Part shown: piece after piece, positions 15,508 through 22,432 of the stretch
Position numbering within the stretch: position 1 is the stretch's first letter
Layout: each line of letters opens with the position of its first letter
Assembly (NCBI GenBank): GCA_001816915.1
Contig: MHCL01000008.1
Location: forward strand, 17,040 to 53,264
Reading direction: 5' to 3'
Length of the DNA: 36,225 nucleotides
Source: Candidatus Chisholmbacteria bacterium RIFCSPLOWO2_01_FULL_49_14
Lineage (GTDB): Bacteria; Patescibacteriota; Microgenomatia; UBA1400; Chisholmbacteraceae
Notes under the pieces: generated by a model
Database searches by the model: none
Seen by the model: the letters and a program-made list of their open reading frames with translations, nothing else
Told to the model about the DNA's origin: nothing
Translations under genes and position numbers: made by a program

Positions 15508-16602
15508 ATGACGATGAAGGTTTACTTCGGCGCCTCCATTACCCCCTCGCGGAACATGCTCCCACTCTATCAACTGGTTGTCTCCGAAATAAAACGGCAG
15601 GGACATACCGTGCTCTCCGAGCACGTCGTCGATCCCAACCTCAAGACGACGGGGAAGCTTAATGCCCGCAAGATTTTTGCAGAGGAAGTTGAGAAAATCC
15701 GGCGCTCAAACGCGATGGTCGCCGAAGTGACCGAACCGTCGTGGGGGACCGCATTTCTCATGGAAGAAGCGCTCGAACAGGGGAAGCCAGTTCTGGCGCT
15801 CTATTTTGAGGAGAGTGAAACGCCTTTACCGCTGATGATTCAAGGCCACCCGGAATTGTATGTGGCGCACTACAGCAAAGACGATGTGAAGACGGTTCTC
15901 AAACACCATTTTGAACATTTTTCCCAGTCAAACGGCAGACGGGGAAAGCTCATTGTCTTGGACGGGGCGGATGGCTCGGGAAAATCAACACAGACAAGCC
16001 TCCTTTTAGACTACCTGAAGAAGAAGGGAATCGATCACACCTATATTTCTTTTCCCCGTTACTACACCTCCTTCCACGGCAGGCATGCCGGGAGATTCCT
16101 GATGGGTGAGTTCGGCGGAAACAACGAGGTGAGCCCATACCTGTCATCTTTGGCGTTCGCGCTGGACCGACTGACGGCACGTGATGAGATCGTCGATTGG
16201 CTCAAAGAGGGGAAAATCGTGGTTGCCGACCGCTACGTTTCAGCGAGTTTGGCCCATCAATCATCAAAACTCCCCCTCGTAAAACGCAAAGCCTTTGTTG
16301 AGTGGCTCTATAACATGGAGTACAAGGAGCATCGCTTGCCGAAAGAAGACGTGGTGATTTATCTTCATGTGCCGGCTGCGATCGCTCAGAAACTCTTGAT
16401 CAAAGAGATGAGAAGGCGGGATGAGGCGGATGTTGATATCGAGCATCAAAAGCGGACGATCGCGATGTATAAAAAACTCGTGCGCAAATACAAGCACTGG
16501 GTGATGATTTCCTGCGTCGACGCGAAAGGCAAACTTTTTTCAAGAGAGGCGATCCAGAAAAAAATTCTTGCAGTCTTGCGGGAACGCAAGATTGTTCCCT
16601 GA
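15508..16602 (+). CDS. tmk: Nucleoside 2-deoxyribosyltransferase-like domain fused to thymidylate kinase
   Basis: The 364-aa protein has two domains. Residues about 1-135 resemble nucleoside 2-deoxyribosyltransferase or the related deoxynucleotide N-hydrolase DNPH1/Rcl (MKVYFGASIT at the start, MVAEVTEPSWGTAFLMEEALEQGKPVLALY later, with the catalytic-type glutamate). Residues about 147-364 are a dTMP kinase with a Walker A at 152-161 (DGADGSGKST), the DRY-type motif VVADRYVSASLAHQ and a lid reading RRRDEADVDIEHQ. The kinase makes dTDP from dTMP, and the N-terminal domain could exchange or hydrolyse the deoxyribosyl bond of the same nucleotides. The second ATG (15514) is an equally good start. 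Confidence 0.9.
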   Translation: MTMKVYFGASITPSRNMLPLYQLVVSEIKRQGHTVLSEHVVDPNLKTTGKLNARKIFAEEVEKIRRSNAMVAEVTEPSWGTAFLMEEALEQGKPVLALYFEESETPLPLMIQGHPELYVAHYSKDDVKTVLKHHFEHFSQSNGRRGKLIVLDGADGSGKSTQTSLLLDYLKKKGIDHTYISFPRYYTSFHGRHAGRFLMGEFGGNNEVSPYLSSLAFALDRLTARDEIVDWLKEGKIVVADRYVSASLAHQSSKLPLVKRKAFVEWLYNMEYKEHRLPKEDVVIYLHVPAAIAQKLLIKEMRRRDEADVDIEHQKRTIAMYKKLVRKYKHWVMISCVDAKGKLFSREAIQKKILAVLRERKIVP

Positions 16603-16621
16603 GCAAGGCTTGAACCGGCGG

Positions 16622-16650
16622 TTGACACAACCGGGATTGGGATGTAGCGT
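16622..16650 (+). promoter_or_regulatory. Possible promoter of the gene at 16711
   Basis: TTGACA (16622-16627), 17 nt, TAGCGT (16645-16650). The -35 box is perfect; the -10 box keeps only the key first two and last bases. Confidence 0.4.
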
Positions 16651-16656
16651 AAAATC

Positions 16657-16704
16657 CCAGAGCATTTCGACAGGCTCAATGCAAGCCGAAACTCTGGTTT
16701 TTTT
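16657..16704 (+). terminator. Terminator-like hairpin directly before the start of 16711
   Basis: CCAGAG (16657-16662) pairs with CTCTGG (16692-16697) and is followed by seven T. Inside the loop GCATT/AATGC can pair around tcgacaggctc, a nested hairpin of a type widespread as dispersed repeats in environmental bacteria. Only 6 nt separate the T-run from the ATG at 16711, so the gene must be transcribed through it. Confidence 0.55.
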
Positions 16705-16710
16705 CTGGCT

Positions 16711-17142
16711 ATGCTGAATCACGAAACACTACGACGAGACCTTAGTGAAATCGGATTTTCCGACCCGTATAAGCAGAGTTCAAGACACGATGCCGTCTGG
16801 ATGTTCATTGACGGGGCGGTGGAGCGGGGAGGGGTGATCGATCCCGTTATACTGGCGCAAGAGATCGGGTGTGCCTCAAACATCGTCTTTGACTATCTGA
16901 CAGCACATCCGTTGACGGAAAGTTTCCAGGCAGGTAACGGACAACATAAATTCTGCTCACTGTTGCCTCCACCAAAACCCACAGAAGAAGGGTTAACGGA
17001 ATTACAGAAACAGAAACTGCTGTTATCCGAAGATCCGTTGGGGGCTGAAGCAAGGCTGGAGTATTACCGTGACGTCGAGGAGCGGACGCTCAGGTTGAAG
17101 CATTTGAGGAAATCCCGGAAACGGCTGGTTCGACGATTTTAG
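16711..17142 (+). CDS. Protein of unknown function (143 aa)
   Basis: No family is recognised. Residues about 25-65 (RHDAVWMFIDGAVERGGVIDPVILAQEIGCASNIVFDYLTAHP) could be a helix-turn-helix-like helical domain. The end is a highly charged basic helix (RLEYYRDVEERTLRLKHLRKSRKRLVRRF). A nucleic-acid-binding role is possible but unproven. The ATG follows a terminator-like hairpin by 6 nt and has no Shine-Dalgarno. A terminator follows at 17202-17232, so it is a single-gene transcript. Confidence 0.6.
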   Translation: MLNHETLRRDLSEIGFSDPYKQSSRHDAVWMFIDGAVERGGVIDPVILAQEIGCASNIVFDYLTAHPLTESFQAGNGQHKFCSLLPPPKPTEEGLTELQKQKLLLSEDPLGAEARLEYYRDVEERTLRLKHLRKSRKRLVRRF

Positions 17143-17201
17143 ACAATATGACTTTTTCTCTGAAGTCTAGTTGTAGGAATACAAAAAGAAGTACCAAAAA
17201 C

Positions 17202-17232
17202 CCGAGAATCATCAGGAAATTCTCTCGGTTTT
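17202..17232 (+). terminator. Terminator after the gene at 16711
   Basis: CCGAGA (17202-17207) pairs with TCTCGG (17223-17228), followed by TTTT. It lies 60 nt after the stop codon. A -10-like TATAAT follows at 17251-17256, so the next small gene may have its own weak promoter. Confidence 0.5.
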
Positions 17233-17271
17233 AGAAAACGCAATATTATTTATAATGGGGGATGATCATCT

Positions 17272-17478
17272 ATGACTATTTCTCAAGAGATAGAGAACAA
17301 TGGGGAGGTATGGACCCCCACAAGCAAAAAAGCCAATCCGCATCCAAATATGGAAGCCGGCGAACGTGTGATTCGGGTGTGGGGAGAGTTCTATGAGAGT
17401 TTGCCAGAGGAGAACAAACAGAGATTTCGGGATCAATGGGAAGTAAATCAAGAGACATCAGTTCGAGATGGTTTATAG
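17272..17478 (+). CDS. Small protein of unknown function (68 aa)
   Basis: A short hydrophilic protein with no recognised family. The C-terminal half looks helical (AGERVIRVWGEFYESLPEENKQRFRDQWEVNQE). A TATAAT at 17251-17256 and GGGGGA about 10 nt before the ATG support expression. It lies in its own unit between a terminator and the promoter of the Maf-like gene. The gene call is moderately likely. Confidence 0.5.
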   Translation: MTISQEIENNGEVWTPTSKKANPHPNMEAGERVIRVWGEFYESLPEENKQRFRDQWEVNQETSVRDGL

Positions 17479-17524
17479 CCGATAGATGATAGTCGAGAAA
17501 GTTATTGATAGAATTCTTTTATCC

Positions 17525-17553
17525 TTGACTAATGTGTATCTTATGTGTATAAT
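17525..17553 (+). promoter_or_regulatory. Strong promoter of the ITPase/Maf-like gene
   Basis: TTGACT (17525-17530), exactly 17 nt, TATAAT (17548-17553). It drives a leader of about 197 nt before the ATG at 17757. Confidence 0.7.
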
Positions 17554-17559
17554 TCTCTG

Positions 17560-17756
17560 AAAAGTGGATCGAGATTTTGATTGAAAGAGCCCACTTTTTG
17601 AACGAAGAAACGATATCTCGAACAGCACTCGGGAGGAAACCAAGATTCAGAAGGTGGGTTTTTTGCAATCTTGATCACTATGAGGAACACGATTAACGAT
17701 ATCAAGAAATACCGAAGAACTTGAGGGAGCGCGCGTCACGGCGCGCTTTTTGTACC
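17560..17756 (+). promoter_or_regulatory. Structured leader with alternative pairings before the ITPase/Maf-like gene
   Basis: AAAAGTGG (17560-17567) can pair with CCACTTTT (17591-17598). The same CCCAC can instead pair with GTGGG (17654-17658), which is followed by six T. CAAGATT (17641-17647) can pair with AATCTTG (17667-17673), trapping that T-run in a loop, and CTTGAT (17670-17675) can pair with ATCAAG (17701-17706). These options exclude one another, as in attenuators or riboswitches. I recognise no known riboswitch class. Confidence 0.45.
17728..17751 (+). terminator. Intrinsic-terminator hairpin 5 nt before the start codon
   Basis: AGCGCGC (17728-17734) and GCGCGCT (17741-17747) form a perfect 7-bp G+C-rich stem around gtcacg, and the T-run ends at 17751. 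The ATG at 17757 follows with no Shine-Dalgarno, so the gene can only be expressed by reading through this hairpin. Confidence 0.65.
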
Positions 17757-18611
17757 ATGTCGCCAGACATCGACAAAACCGGACTAGGAATCGAAAGTCG
17801 CGAATCCTATCTTGAACTTCCACCTCCTCTTTTGCAGGACAAAAAGAGTGTATGGGTTGCGACAAAGAATGAACGGAAACTTGACGCAGCCAGAGGTCTT
17901 TTTCAGCGATATCCAGTATTATTCGGCACCGAGTTTCTCGTTCCTCAACCTCATGAGCTCACGGGAACAGAACCAGACGACAAGGAAGCAATTCAGATAT
18001 CTAGGAGTAAAGTGGAGAATGTTGTTGCACAGCTTGAGGGAAGGCCCGGTCCAAAGACGCTTGTGATGGGCAGTGATATCGTTGTTTGGTTTGACGGGAA
18101 GCCGTATCAAAACCTCTCTCGGCTCGAGACTCTGACCAGCAATATTTTGTGGAAGGAAGTGAATCACCTGCAGGATGTTTTTTCCGGGGAGGTGGAGGTG
18201 ATGTGGGATGTCGCGACTTCCGTATCAACTTGCGAAGTCAGGGCGACAGTCGCCGACCGGCACGTGGCACATTTTCGTCCGATTCCCGCGGATGCGATCT
18301 ACTGGGCGTGGGAAAAGGACAAAGACGGATTCAAAAAGAGAAATTCGCGCATTCAACTTCTTGATGATTTTCAAGACTATGTTATTGACATCGGGACAAT
18401 TCCTTTCAACTGCATCGCTGATCGAGAGGGAGAGTTCTTAACTCAACAGGAGTGGGTTAAGGCCAGGCCAGTCCCGGAGGAAATGAAGCGAGACTATATG
18501 CAGGAAGTGTTGACTCAGGTTATTGGAGGCCTGCCGGTCAATGGAAGACTTGACAATCTTTTATCGGTGAAACCTTCAGCCAAATGCCAGAGAGGGTGGA
18601 TGCTTGTCTAA
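17757..18611 (+). CDS. ITPase/Maf-superfamily nucleotide pyrophosphatase-like protein
   Basis: The 284-aa protein opens, after 25 polar residues, with VWVATKNERKLDAARGLF, matching the ATxNxxK strand-loop of Ham1/Maf pyrophosphatases. TLVMGSDIVVWFDGKPYQ (Asp107) matches the GxDTVV motif of Maf, followed by a helix and a strand VMWDVATSV. Family members hydrolyse non-canonical or excess nucleoside triphosphates to monophosphates. It is longer than usual (about 190-200 aa), with an extra C-terminal region from about residue 180. The ATG at 17757 is the first after the terminator-like hairpin. It is expressed from its own promoter through a long structured leader. Confidence 0.7.
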   Translation: MSPDIDKTGLGIESRESYLELPPPLLQDKKSVWVATKNERKLDAARGLFQRYPVLFGTEFLVPQPHELTGTEPDDKEAIQISRSKVENVVAQLEGRPGPKTLVMGSDIVVWFDGKPYQNLSRLETLTSNILWKEVNHLQDVFSGEVEVMWDVATSVSTCEVRATVADRHVAHFRPIPADAIYWAWEKDKDGFKKRNSRIQLLDDFQDYVIDIGTIPFNCIADREGEFLTQQEWVKARPVPEEMKRDYMQEVLTQVIGGLPVNGRLDNLLSVKPSAKCQRGWMLV

Positions 18612-18660
18612 GAATCTCGCCGACGTTTAAACAGATTTGTTTTTAACTTCGATCAACCAT

Positions 18661-18689
18661 TTGCATTATTTTTCCCATTTGTGTAGAAT
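18661..18689 (+). promoter_or_regulatory. Promoter of the small gene at 18759
   Basis: TTGCAT (18661-18666), 17 nt, TAGAAT (18684-18689). A TATAAT at 18720-18725 lies inside the following hairpin and lacks a -35 box at the right distance. Confidence 0.5.
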
Positions 18690-18708
18690 AATCGGACATT
18701 GAATTGAC

Positions 18709-18742
18709 AAGCGCCTTTTTATAATAGCGGAGGTGCTTTTTT
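18709..18742 (+). terminator. Terminator-like hairpin in the leader of 18759
   Basis: AAGCGCCT (18709-18716) pairs with AGGTGCTT (18731-18738), eight pairs including one G-T, with a 14-nt loop and a T-run to 18742. The ribosome binding site (CGGAGA) and the ATG at 18759 follow. Confidence 0.55.
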
Positions 18743-18758
18743 ATCGGAGATATCGCAA

Positions 18759-19052
18759 ATGATGCAAGAAATTGAGGTTCTACCATCCAGCGATTATCCA
18801 GAGGCTGGAAATAACGGAAATCTGGTTCTTCCTTTCTTTAAGGAAATTATCGAAAGGATACATCATGTAATTCATCGAATCGGCGGTGATGGAGTTGGTG
18901 AACAGGCAAATAGCACACAAGGAAAGATAGTCAACTATAATCCCGATGACTATTTGGAACATGGCCAGATTGTTGATCCAACAACGGTTCATGTTCCTCA
19001 CGTTGAGCGTATAGAGGAACCAATCCTCAGCTCGCAGCAAATTGAGGCTTGA
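18759..19052 (+). CDS. Small protein of unknown function (97 aa)
   Basis: I recognise no family. A short amphipathic helix with many isoleucines and histidines (FFKEIIERIHHVIHRIGGDG) lies at about residues 27-46, and the rest is polar and probably flexible. There is no clear membrane segment. The start is supported by CGGAGA 8 nt upstream. The stop codon overlaps the -35 box of the next gene's promoter, a very tight arrangement. Confidence 0.5.
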   Translation: MMQEIEVLPSSDYPEAGNNGNLVLPFFKEIIERIHHVIHRIGGDGVGEQANSTQGKIVNYNPDDYLEHGQIVDPTTVHVPHVERIEEPILSSQQIEA

Positions 19053-19078
19053 CATTGCTTCATCCCATTTTCTATATT
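19049..19078 (+). promoter_or_regulatory. Promoter of the phosphoribosyltransferase gene
   Basis: TTGACA (19049-19054), 18 nt, TATATT (19073-19078). The -35 box overlaps the stop codon of the previous gene. Confidence 0.65.
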
Positions 19079-19090
19079 TTCTTCTATAGT

Positions 19091-19148
19091 AAGGGCTTAA
19101 AAAAAGCCCTCTTTTGCATAACGCTGCGGAGGGCAAAGCCCTTTTTTT
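19091..19148 (+). promoter_or_regulatory. Attenuator-like leader of the phosphoribosyltransferase gene
   Basis: Four complementary segments follow one another: AAGGGCTT (19091-19098), AAGCCCTC (19104-19111), GGAGGGC (19128-19134) and GCCC plus seven T (19138-19148). Segment 1 can pair with 2, 2 with 3, or 3 with 4; the last option gives a small terminator stem (AGGGC aaa GCCCT). The 28 nt at 19107-19134 match 23 of 28 positions of the rpsB leader hairpin. Confidence 0.5.
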
Positions 19149-19207
19149 ATTTTTTCGAATAGATATTGATTCCTATTACGCAAATGCACCGTTCAGAGGG
19201 ACTTGTA

Positions 19208-19903
19208 ATGGTTGGCGAATCATCACGTTCGATCCTCTCGCAGGAAGCCTTAGATTCCGTCCTCTCATCTCCGGAAGAACGGCGGGTCTGGTTACATACC
19301 GTCTTTTTAGAGGGCGCGTATACAAAACCTGAGAACAAGTACTACGTCATCGCACCGGAGTTCAATCTGACCATCCCACCGGACGTCCTGACGGTGGCTG
19401 CGCAGGATATCGCGGAGGGCTTGCGGCCGTTCGTGCAGGGAAACGAAGTGGTGTATGGAATACCGGTAGCCGGCGATCGGGTCTCAACGCCAGTCGGCTT
19501 GCGGCTTTGGTTACGGTCAAGTGCGGCGCGCAAAGGGAAAGGCGTACCCGGTTCCTGGACAGACGTCATGTCACTGACGACCCATTCATATACCACTCAT
19601 GAGGAGCGGGTTCATCTTCATTTCGGTTTCGTGAATCCTGGAATGCGCGTCTTCCTTCTTGATGATGTGATCGCGACGGGGGAGACCATCGTCGACACCA
19701 TTGAAGCTTTTCGGAAACAGAACGTTGAAGTGGCGGGCGTGGGTGTCATGTTCGCGAAGGCGTTCGAAAGAGGGCTGCAAAGAGTTGTTGAGGAATTCGG
19801 CGTTCCCACAATCTGTCCGGTTGTGATAGAGGATATTTCGGATGACCGGCGTTTTACTCTGGCGCAGTTTCAGCATTACGCAAAGGGGAAACAATCGATC
19901 TAA
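19208..19903 (+). CDS. Phosphoribosyltransferase-family protein (231 aa)
   Basis: The type I phosphoribosyltransferase fingerprint is clear: RVFLLDDVIATGET, with Asp152 and Asp153 in the PRPP-binding loop, preceded by EVVYGIPVAGDRVSTPVGLRL as the first substrate loop. The family transfers ribose-5-phosphate from PRPP to a base, or in some members senses PRPP. The base is not evident; the layout is closer to orotate or adenine/xanthine enzymes than to hypoxanthine-guanine ones. I chose the ATG at 19208 for its AGAGGGA site 6 nt upstream; ATG 19184 and TTG 19166 are alternatives. It is followed after 19 nt by a P-loop kinase, and both probably share a transcript controlled by the attenuator-like leader. 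Confidence 0.82.
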   Translation: MVGESSRSILSQEALDSVLSSPEERRVWLHTVFLEGAYTKPENKYYVIAPEFNLTIPPDVLTVAAQDIAEGLRPFVQGNEVVYGIPVAGDRVSTPVGLRLWLRSSAARKGKGVPGSWTDVMSLTTHSYTTHEERVHLHFGFVNPGMRVFLLDDVIATGETIVDTIEAFRKQNVEVAGVGVMFAKAFERGLQRVVEEFGVPTICPVVIEDISDDRRFTLAQFQHYAKGKQSI

Positions 19904-19922
19904 CGGAATGTAAAGGAGATCG

Positions 19923-20639
19923 TTGGAGAAGACCATTGTCATGTTTACCGGCGTTCCCGGATCGGGTAAGACTACCGTTTTAGACGTGATGGACAAACGG
20001 CTCTCCCATCACATTCGTCCGGCTGTCATCGGTGAATACGGATTTGTACAGGAATGGGCAGGTTTACCTGAAAACAGAAGGTTTTTGCAAGTACCGCCGC
20101 CGTCGTTTGTCCTTGAGCTTTACGGATACCGACCGATGTCCACCCATGTTGCCGAGCGTCTGGCACAATCAATTGAGAACACATTTAAGATCGGATTTGA
20201 AATGGTGATGTTTGAGACAGCGAGGGGAGTCGGAGATCCTTTGGTCACCTATGCCGATTTTGTCACCGATATCTACCGGAATTTGAGCAGGGAGAACCGC
20301 ACGGCACGACTCGTCAATTATGAGGTACTTGCTGACGCGAACGATATTGCCCGAAGGATGGCGACCAGATTTGAGGAAGATCCCACCGCCACACCCCCGG
20401 GTGTGGAGAAGCGATATCTTTCCGCAGAAGGATTTCCTCTGGTTTATTCCACGCAAGACTTGAGAAGGTTGCCGGAGGATATCCCCATCGTTATCAATGA
20501 GTCTCTGCAGAATGGCCACACAAAAGAGGGAATTGAATCCATGGTTGATTTGGAGATTTTTCCGAGATTTCAAGAGAGGCTTCAGTTCATGGTCGCTCAA
20601 GAGAGCGGATCGTTCGGGGGAAGAAGGGAAACTCGGTAG
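19923..20639 (+). CDS. P-loop kinase-like protein (238 aa)
   Basis: The protein starts with a strand and Walker A motif (IVMFTGVPGSGKTT, Lys16), as in adenylate-kinase-like and polynucleotide-kinase-like proteins. A second strand, FEMVMFETARGVGD near residues 97-110, is a plausible Walker B. RMATRFEEDPTATPPGVEKRY could be the lid. The substrate is unknown. The start is TTG at 19923 with AAGGAG close upstream; the ATG at 19941 would truncate the first strand. It follows the phosphoribosyltransferase by 19 nt, which suggests a linked step in nucleotide salvage. Confidence 0.72.
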   Translation: MEKTIVMFTGVPGSGKTTVLDVMDKRLSHHIRPAVIGEYGFVQEWAGLPENRRFLQVPPPSFVLELYGYRPMSTHVAERLAQSIENTFKIGFEMVMFETARGVGDPLVTYADFVTDIYRNLSRENRTARLVNYEVLADANDIARRMATRFEEDPTATPPGVEKRYLSAEGFPLVYSTQDLRRLPEDIPIVINESLQNGHTKEGIESMVDLEIFPRFQERLQFMVAQESGSFGGRRETR

Positions 20640-20643
20640 GTGG

Positions 20644-20961
20644 TTACGGCTCTTCAGTCTGCGGAAATGAGCCTTTTTCCCGGAGATATTCCCGAAGCAC
20701 CACTTCAGTTTCTTTTCGCACAGCGTGTCCGTAGTCAGATTCAGCCCAGATGGTTGGGTCTTCCCGGGAGAGCGCCAACATGCATTGGACGATCAGAAGG
20801 GTTTCCGGATCGGCTGGCTCAGATTGCTGCCTATCCCAGGACAATTGGTCATCGATAAACTCTTGTTTCAAAATCATTTCCTGGCCGGGTGTGTGAGTGA
20901 TTTCGAAATCGGCTCTGCGGCGGATTTTTTGCCTGAAACCGCGTTTTTTCCCTGTTGCCAT
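20644..20961 (-). CDS. Protein of unknown function (105 aa)
   Basis: A small basic-then-acidic protein starting MATGKKRGFRQKIRRRADFE. No family is recognised; the C-terminal half looks helical (HAVRKETEVVLREYLREKG). It is the only minus-strand gene between the kinase and glyA and converges on the kinase with a 4-nt gap. The ATG at 20961 is supported by a good promoter 8 nt upstream (20970-20997), which makes the gene likely and leaderless. Its promoter is back to back with that of glyA. Confidence 0.6.
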   Translation of the reverse strand: MATGKKRGFRQKIRRRADFEITHTPGQEMILKQEFIDDQLSWDRQQSEPADPETLLIVQCMLALSREDPTIWAESDYGHAVRKETEVVLREYLREKGSFPQTEEP

Positions 20962-20969
20962 ACTGTGGG

Positions 20970-20997
20970 ATTGTACTGACTGTATCGGAATATTCAA
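20970..20997 (-). promoter_or_regulatory. Minus-strand promoter of the gene ending at 20644
   Basis: On the minus strand, TTGAAT (20997-20992), 16 nt, TACAAT (20975-20970), then 8 nt to the ATG at 20961. On the + strand a -10-like TATACT (21017-21022) for glyA lies just beyond, so the region is divergent. Confidence 0.5.
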
Positions 20998-21064
20998 GGA
21001 TCAAAAAGAGTAATGCTATACTAACGAACATACAGCAATCTAGGCACCAAGAGGGAGTATGATC

Positions 21065-22417
21065 ATGAAACGTGATGCCGTTTTTGATCTGATTACGAAA
21101 GAGGAAAGTAGGCAGACGGAAGAGCTGCAGATGATTCCTTCTGAAAACTATGCTTCGGCGGACGTTCGGCAGGCGGTTGGGTCGGTACTCATGAACAAAT
21201 ATGCCGAGGGCCAAGTCGGGAAACGCTATTATCAGGGGAACAAAAATATCGATGCTGTTGAAGACCTCTGCAAGAAGCGGGCATTGCGATTGTTCGGGCT
21301 TGATTCGAAAATATGGGGAGTGAATGTCCAAGCGCTATCCGGATCCCCGGCAAATTTGGCAGTTTATGTTGCACTCCTTGAGCCCAAGGATCGAATCATG
21401 AGCATGTTCCTTCCTGACGGCGGACATCTCTCGCACGGGTGGCACCTCCCCGGGAAATCGGTGAGCTTCGTCTCCAAAATATGGGAAGTGGAGTTTTACC
21501 ACGTTGAGCCAACCACGCGGGTGTTCGATTATGACGAGATTGGACGGCAAGCAAAGCGGTTTTCACCCAAACTCATCATTTCCGGCGGGACGGCGTATCC
21601 AAGGGAGATTGATCACAAACGGATGGGGGAGATCGCGCGCTCGGTCGGGGCTTACTACCTTGCCGATATCGCCCATGAGGCGGGATTGGTGGCGGCCGGC
21701 GTTAATCATAGCCCGTTTTCCCATGCCGATGTTGTGACGATGACGACTCACAAGACGTTGCGCGGACCGCGAGGGGCAATGATCTTTTCAAGAAGAAACA
21801 AGATACAAGTAACAAGTAACAAGAGAATCACGCTCGCTGATGCGATCGATCAGGCGGTTTTTCCCGGGATTCAGGGAGGGCCGCATGAACATACAATCGC
21901 CGGAATTGCCGTTAGTCTCAAGGAAGCCTCAACATCCTCATTCCTTCGCTACGCCAAGCAGGTCGTTGCAAATGCAAAAACGCTTGCCGGTGAACTTGAG
22001 AAAGCGGGCTTTGATGTCGTGACCGGCGGGACCGACAAACATCTCGTACTCGTTGATCTTCGTTCGTCAGGCATCTCCGGGTGGGTGGCAGCCTGGGTAC
22101 TCGAGAACGCCGGAATCATCGTGAACAAAAACACCGTTCCCGCAGAAACAGCTTCGCCGTTTTATCCATCGGGCATTCGGCTCGGGAGTCCGGCGTTGAC
22201 CACGCGGGGTATGAAAGAACATGACATGCGACGAATTGCCGCGTGGATGATCGAGATGTTAAGATACTCTGCACGGTGGAAGATTCCCGACGGAAAGGAA
22301 AAGCGAGAGCGGTTCATGAGGAAGTTTCTTTCAGAGGTCAGTGAAGATAAGTCTGTCGCCGATGTTTACAAACAAGTGCGTTCCTTTGCCAAACGGTTCC
22401 CGACATTTCCTGAGTGA
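21065..22417 (+). CDS. glyA: Serine hydroxymethyltransferase
   Basis: This PLP enzyme converts serine and tetrahydrofolate to glycine and methylene-tetrahydrofolate. The 450-aa protein has the family hallmarks: EELQMIPSENYAS, VLMNKYAEGQVGKRYYQGN, DIAHEAGLVAAG, and the PLP lysine Lys230 in VVTMTTHKTLRGPRG. AVFPGIQGGPHEHTIAG follows. Between GPRG and AVFPG the loop is about 9 residues longer than in E. coli and is encoded by a short-period repeat. I chose the ATG at 21065 because GAGGGAG (21051-21057) is 7 nt upstream; the ATG at 21059 is too close to it. It feeds FolD and thymidylate synthase. Confidence 0.95.
   Translation: MKRDAVFDLITKEESRQTEELQMIPSENYASADVRQAVGSVLMNKYAEGQVGKRYYQGNKNIDAVEDLCKKRALRLFGLDSKIWGVNVQALSGSPANLAVYVALLEPKDRIMSMFLPDGGHLSHGWHLPGKSVSFVSKIWEVEFYHVEPTTRVFDYDEIGRQAKRFSPKLIISGGTAYPREIDHKRMGEIARSVGAYYLADIAHEAGLVAAGVNHSPFSHADVVTMTTHKTLRGPRGAMIFSRRNKIQVTSNKRITLADAIDQAVFPGIQGGPHEHTIAGIAVSLKEASTSSFLRYAKQVVANAKTLAGELEKAGFDVVTGGTDKHLVLVDLRSSGISGWVAAWVLENAGIIVNKNTVPAETASPFYPSGIRLGSPALTTRGMKEHDMRRIAAWMIEMLRYSARWKIPDGKEKRERFMRKFLSEVSEDKSVADVYKQVRSFAKRFPTFPE
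21793..21830 (+). repeat. Short-period repeat inside glyA, read in frame
   Basis: The text agaaacaagatacaagt, aacaagtaac and aagag repeats the word acaagta and encodes RNKIQVTSNKR, in a loop just after the PLP-lysine motif. It resembles the acaagtc repeat inside the reductase gene. The insertion keeps the frame and lies between conserved motifs. Confidence 0.65.
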
Positions 22418-22432
22418 GTTTTTCAAGAGCAT

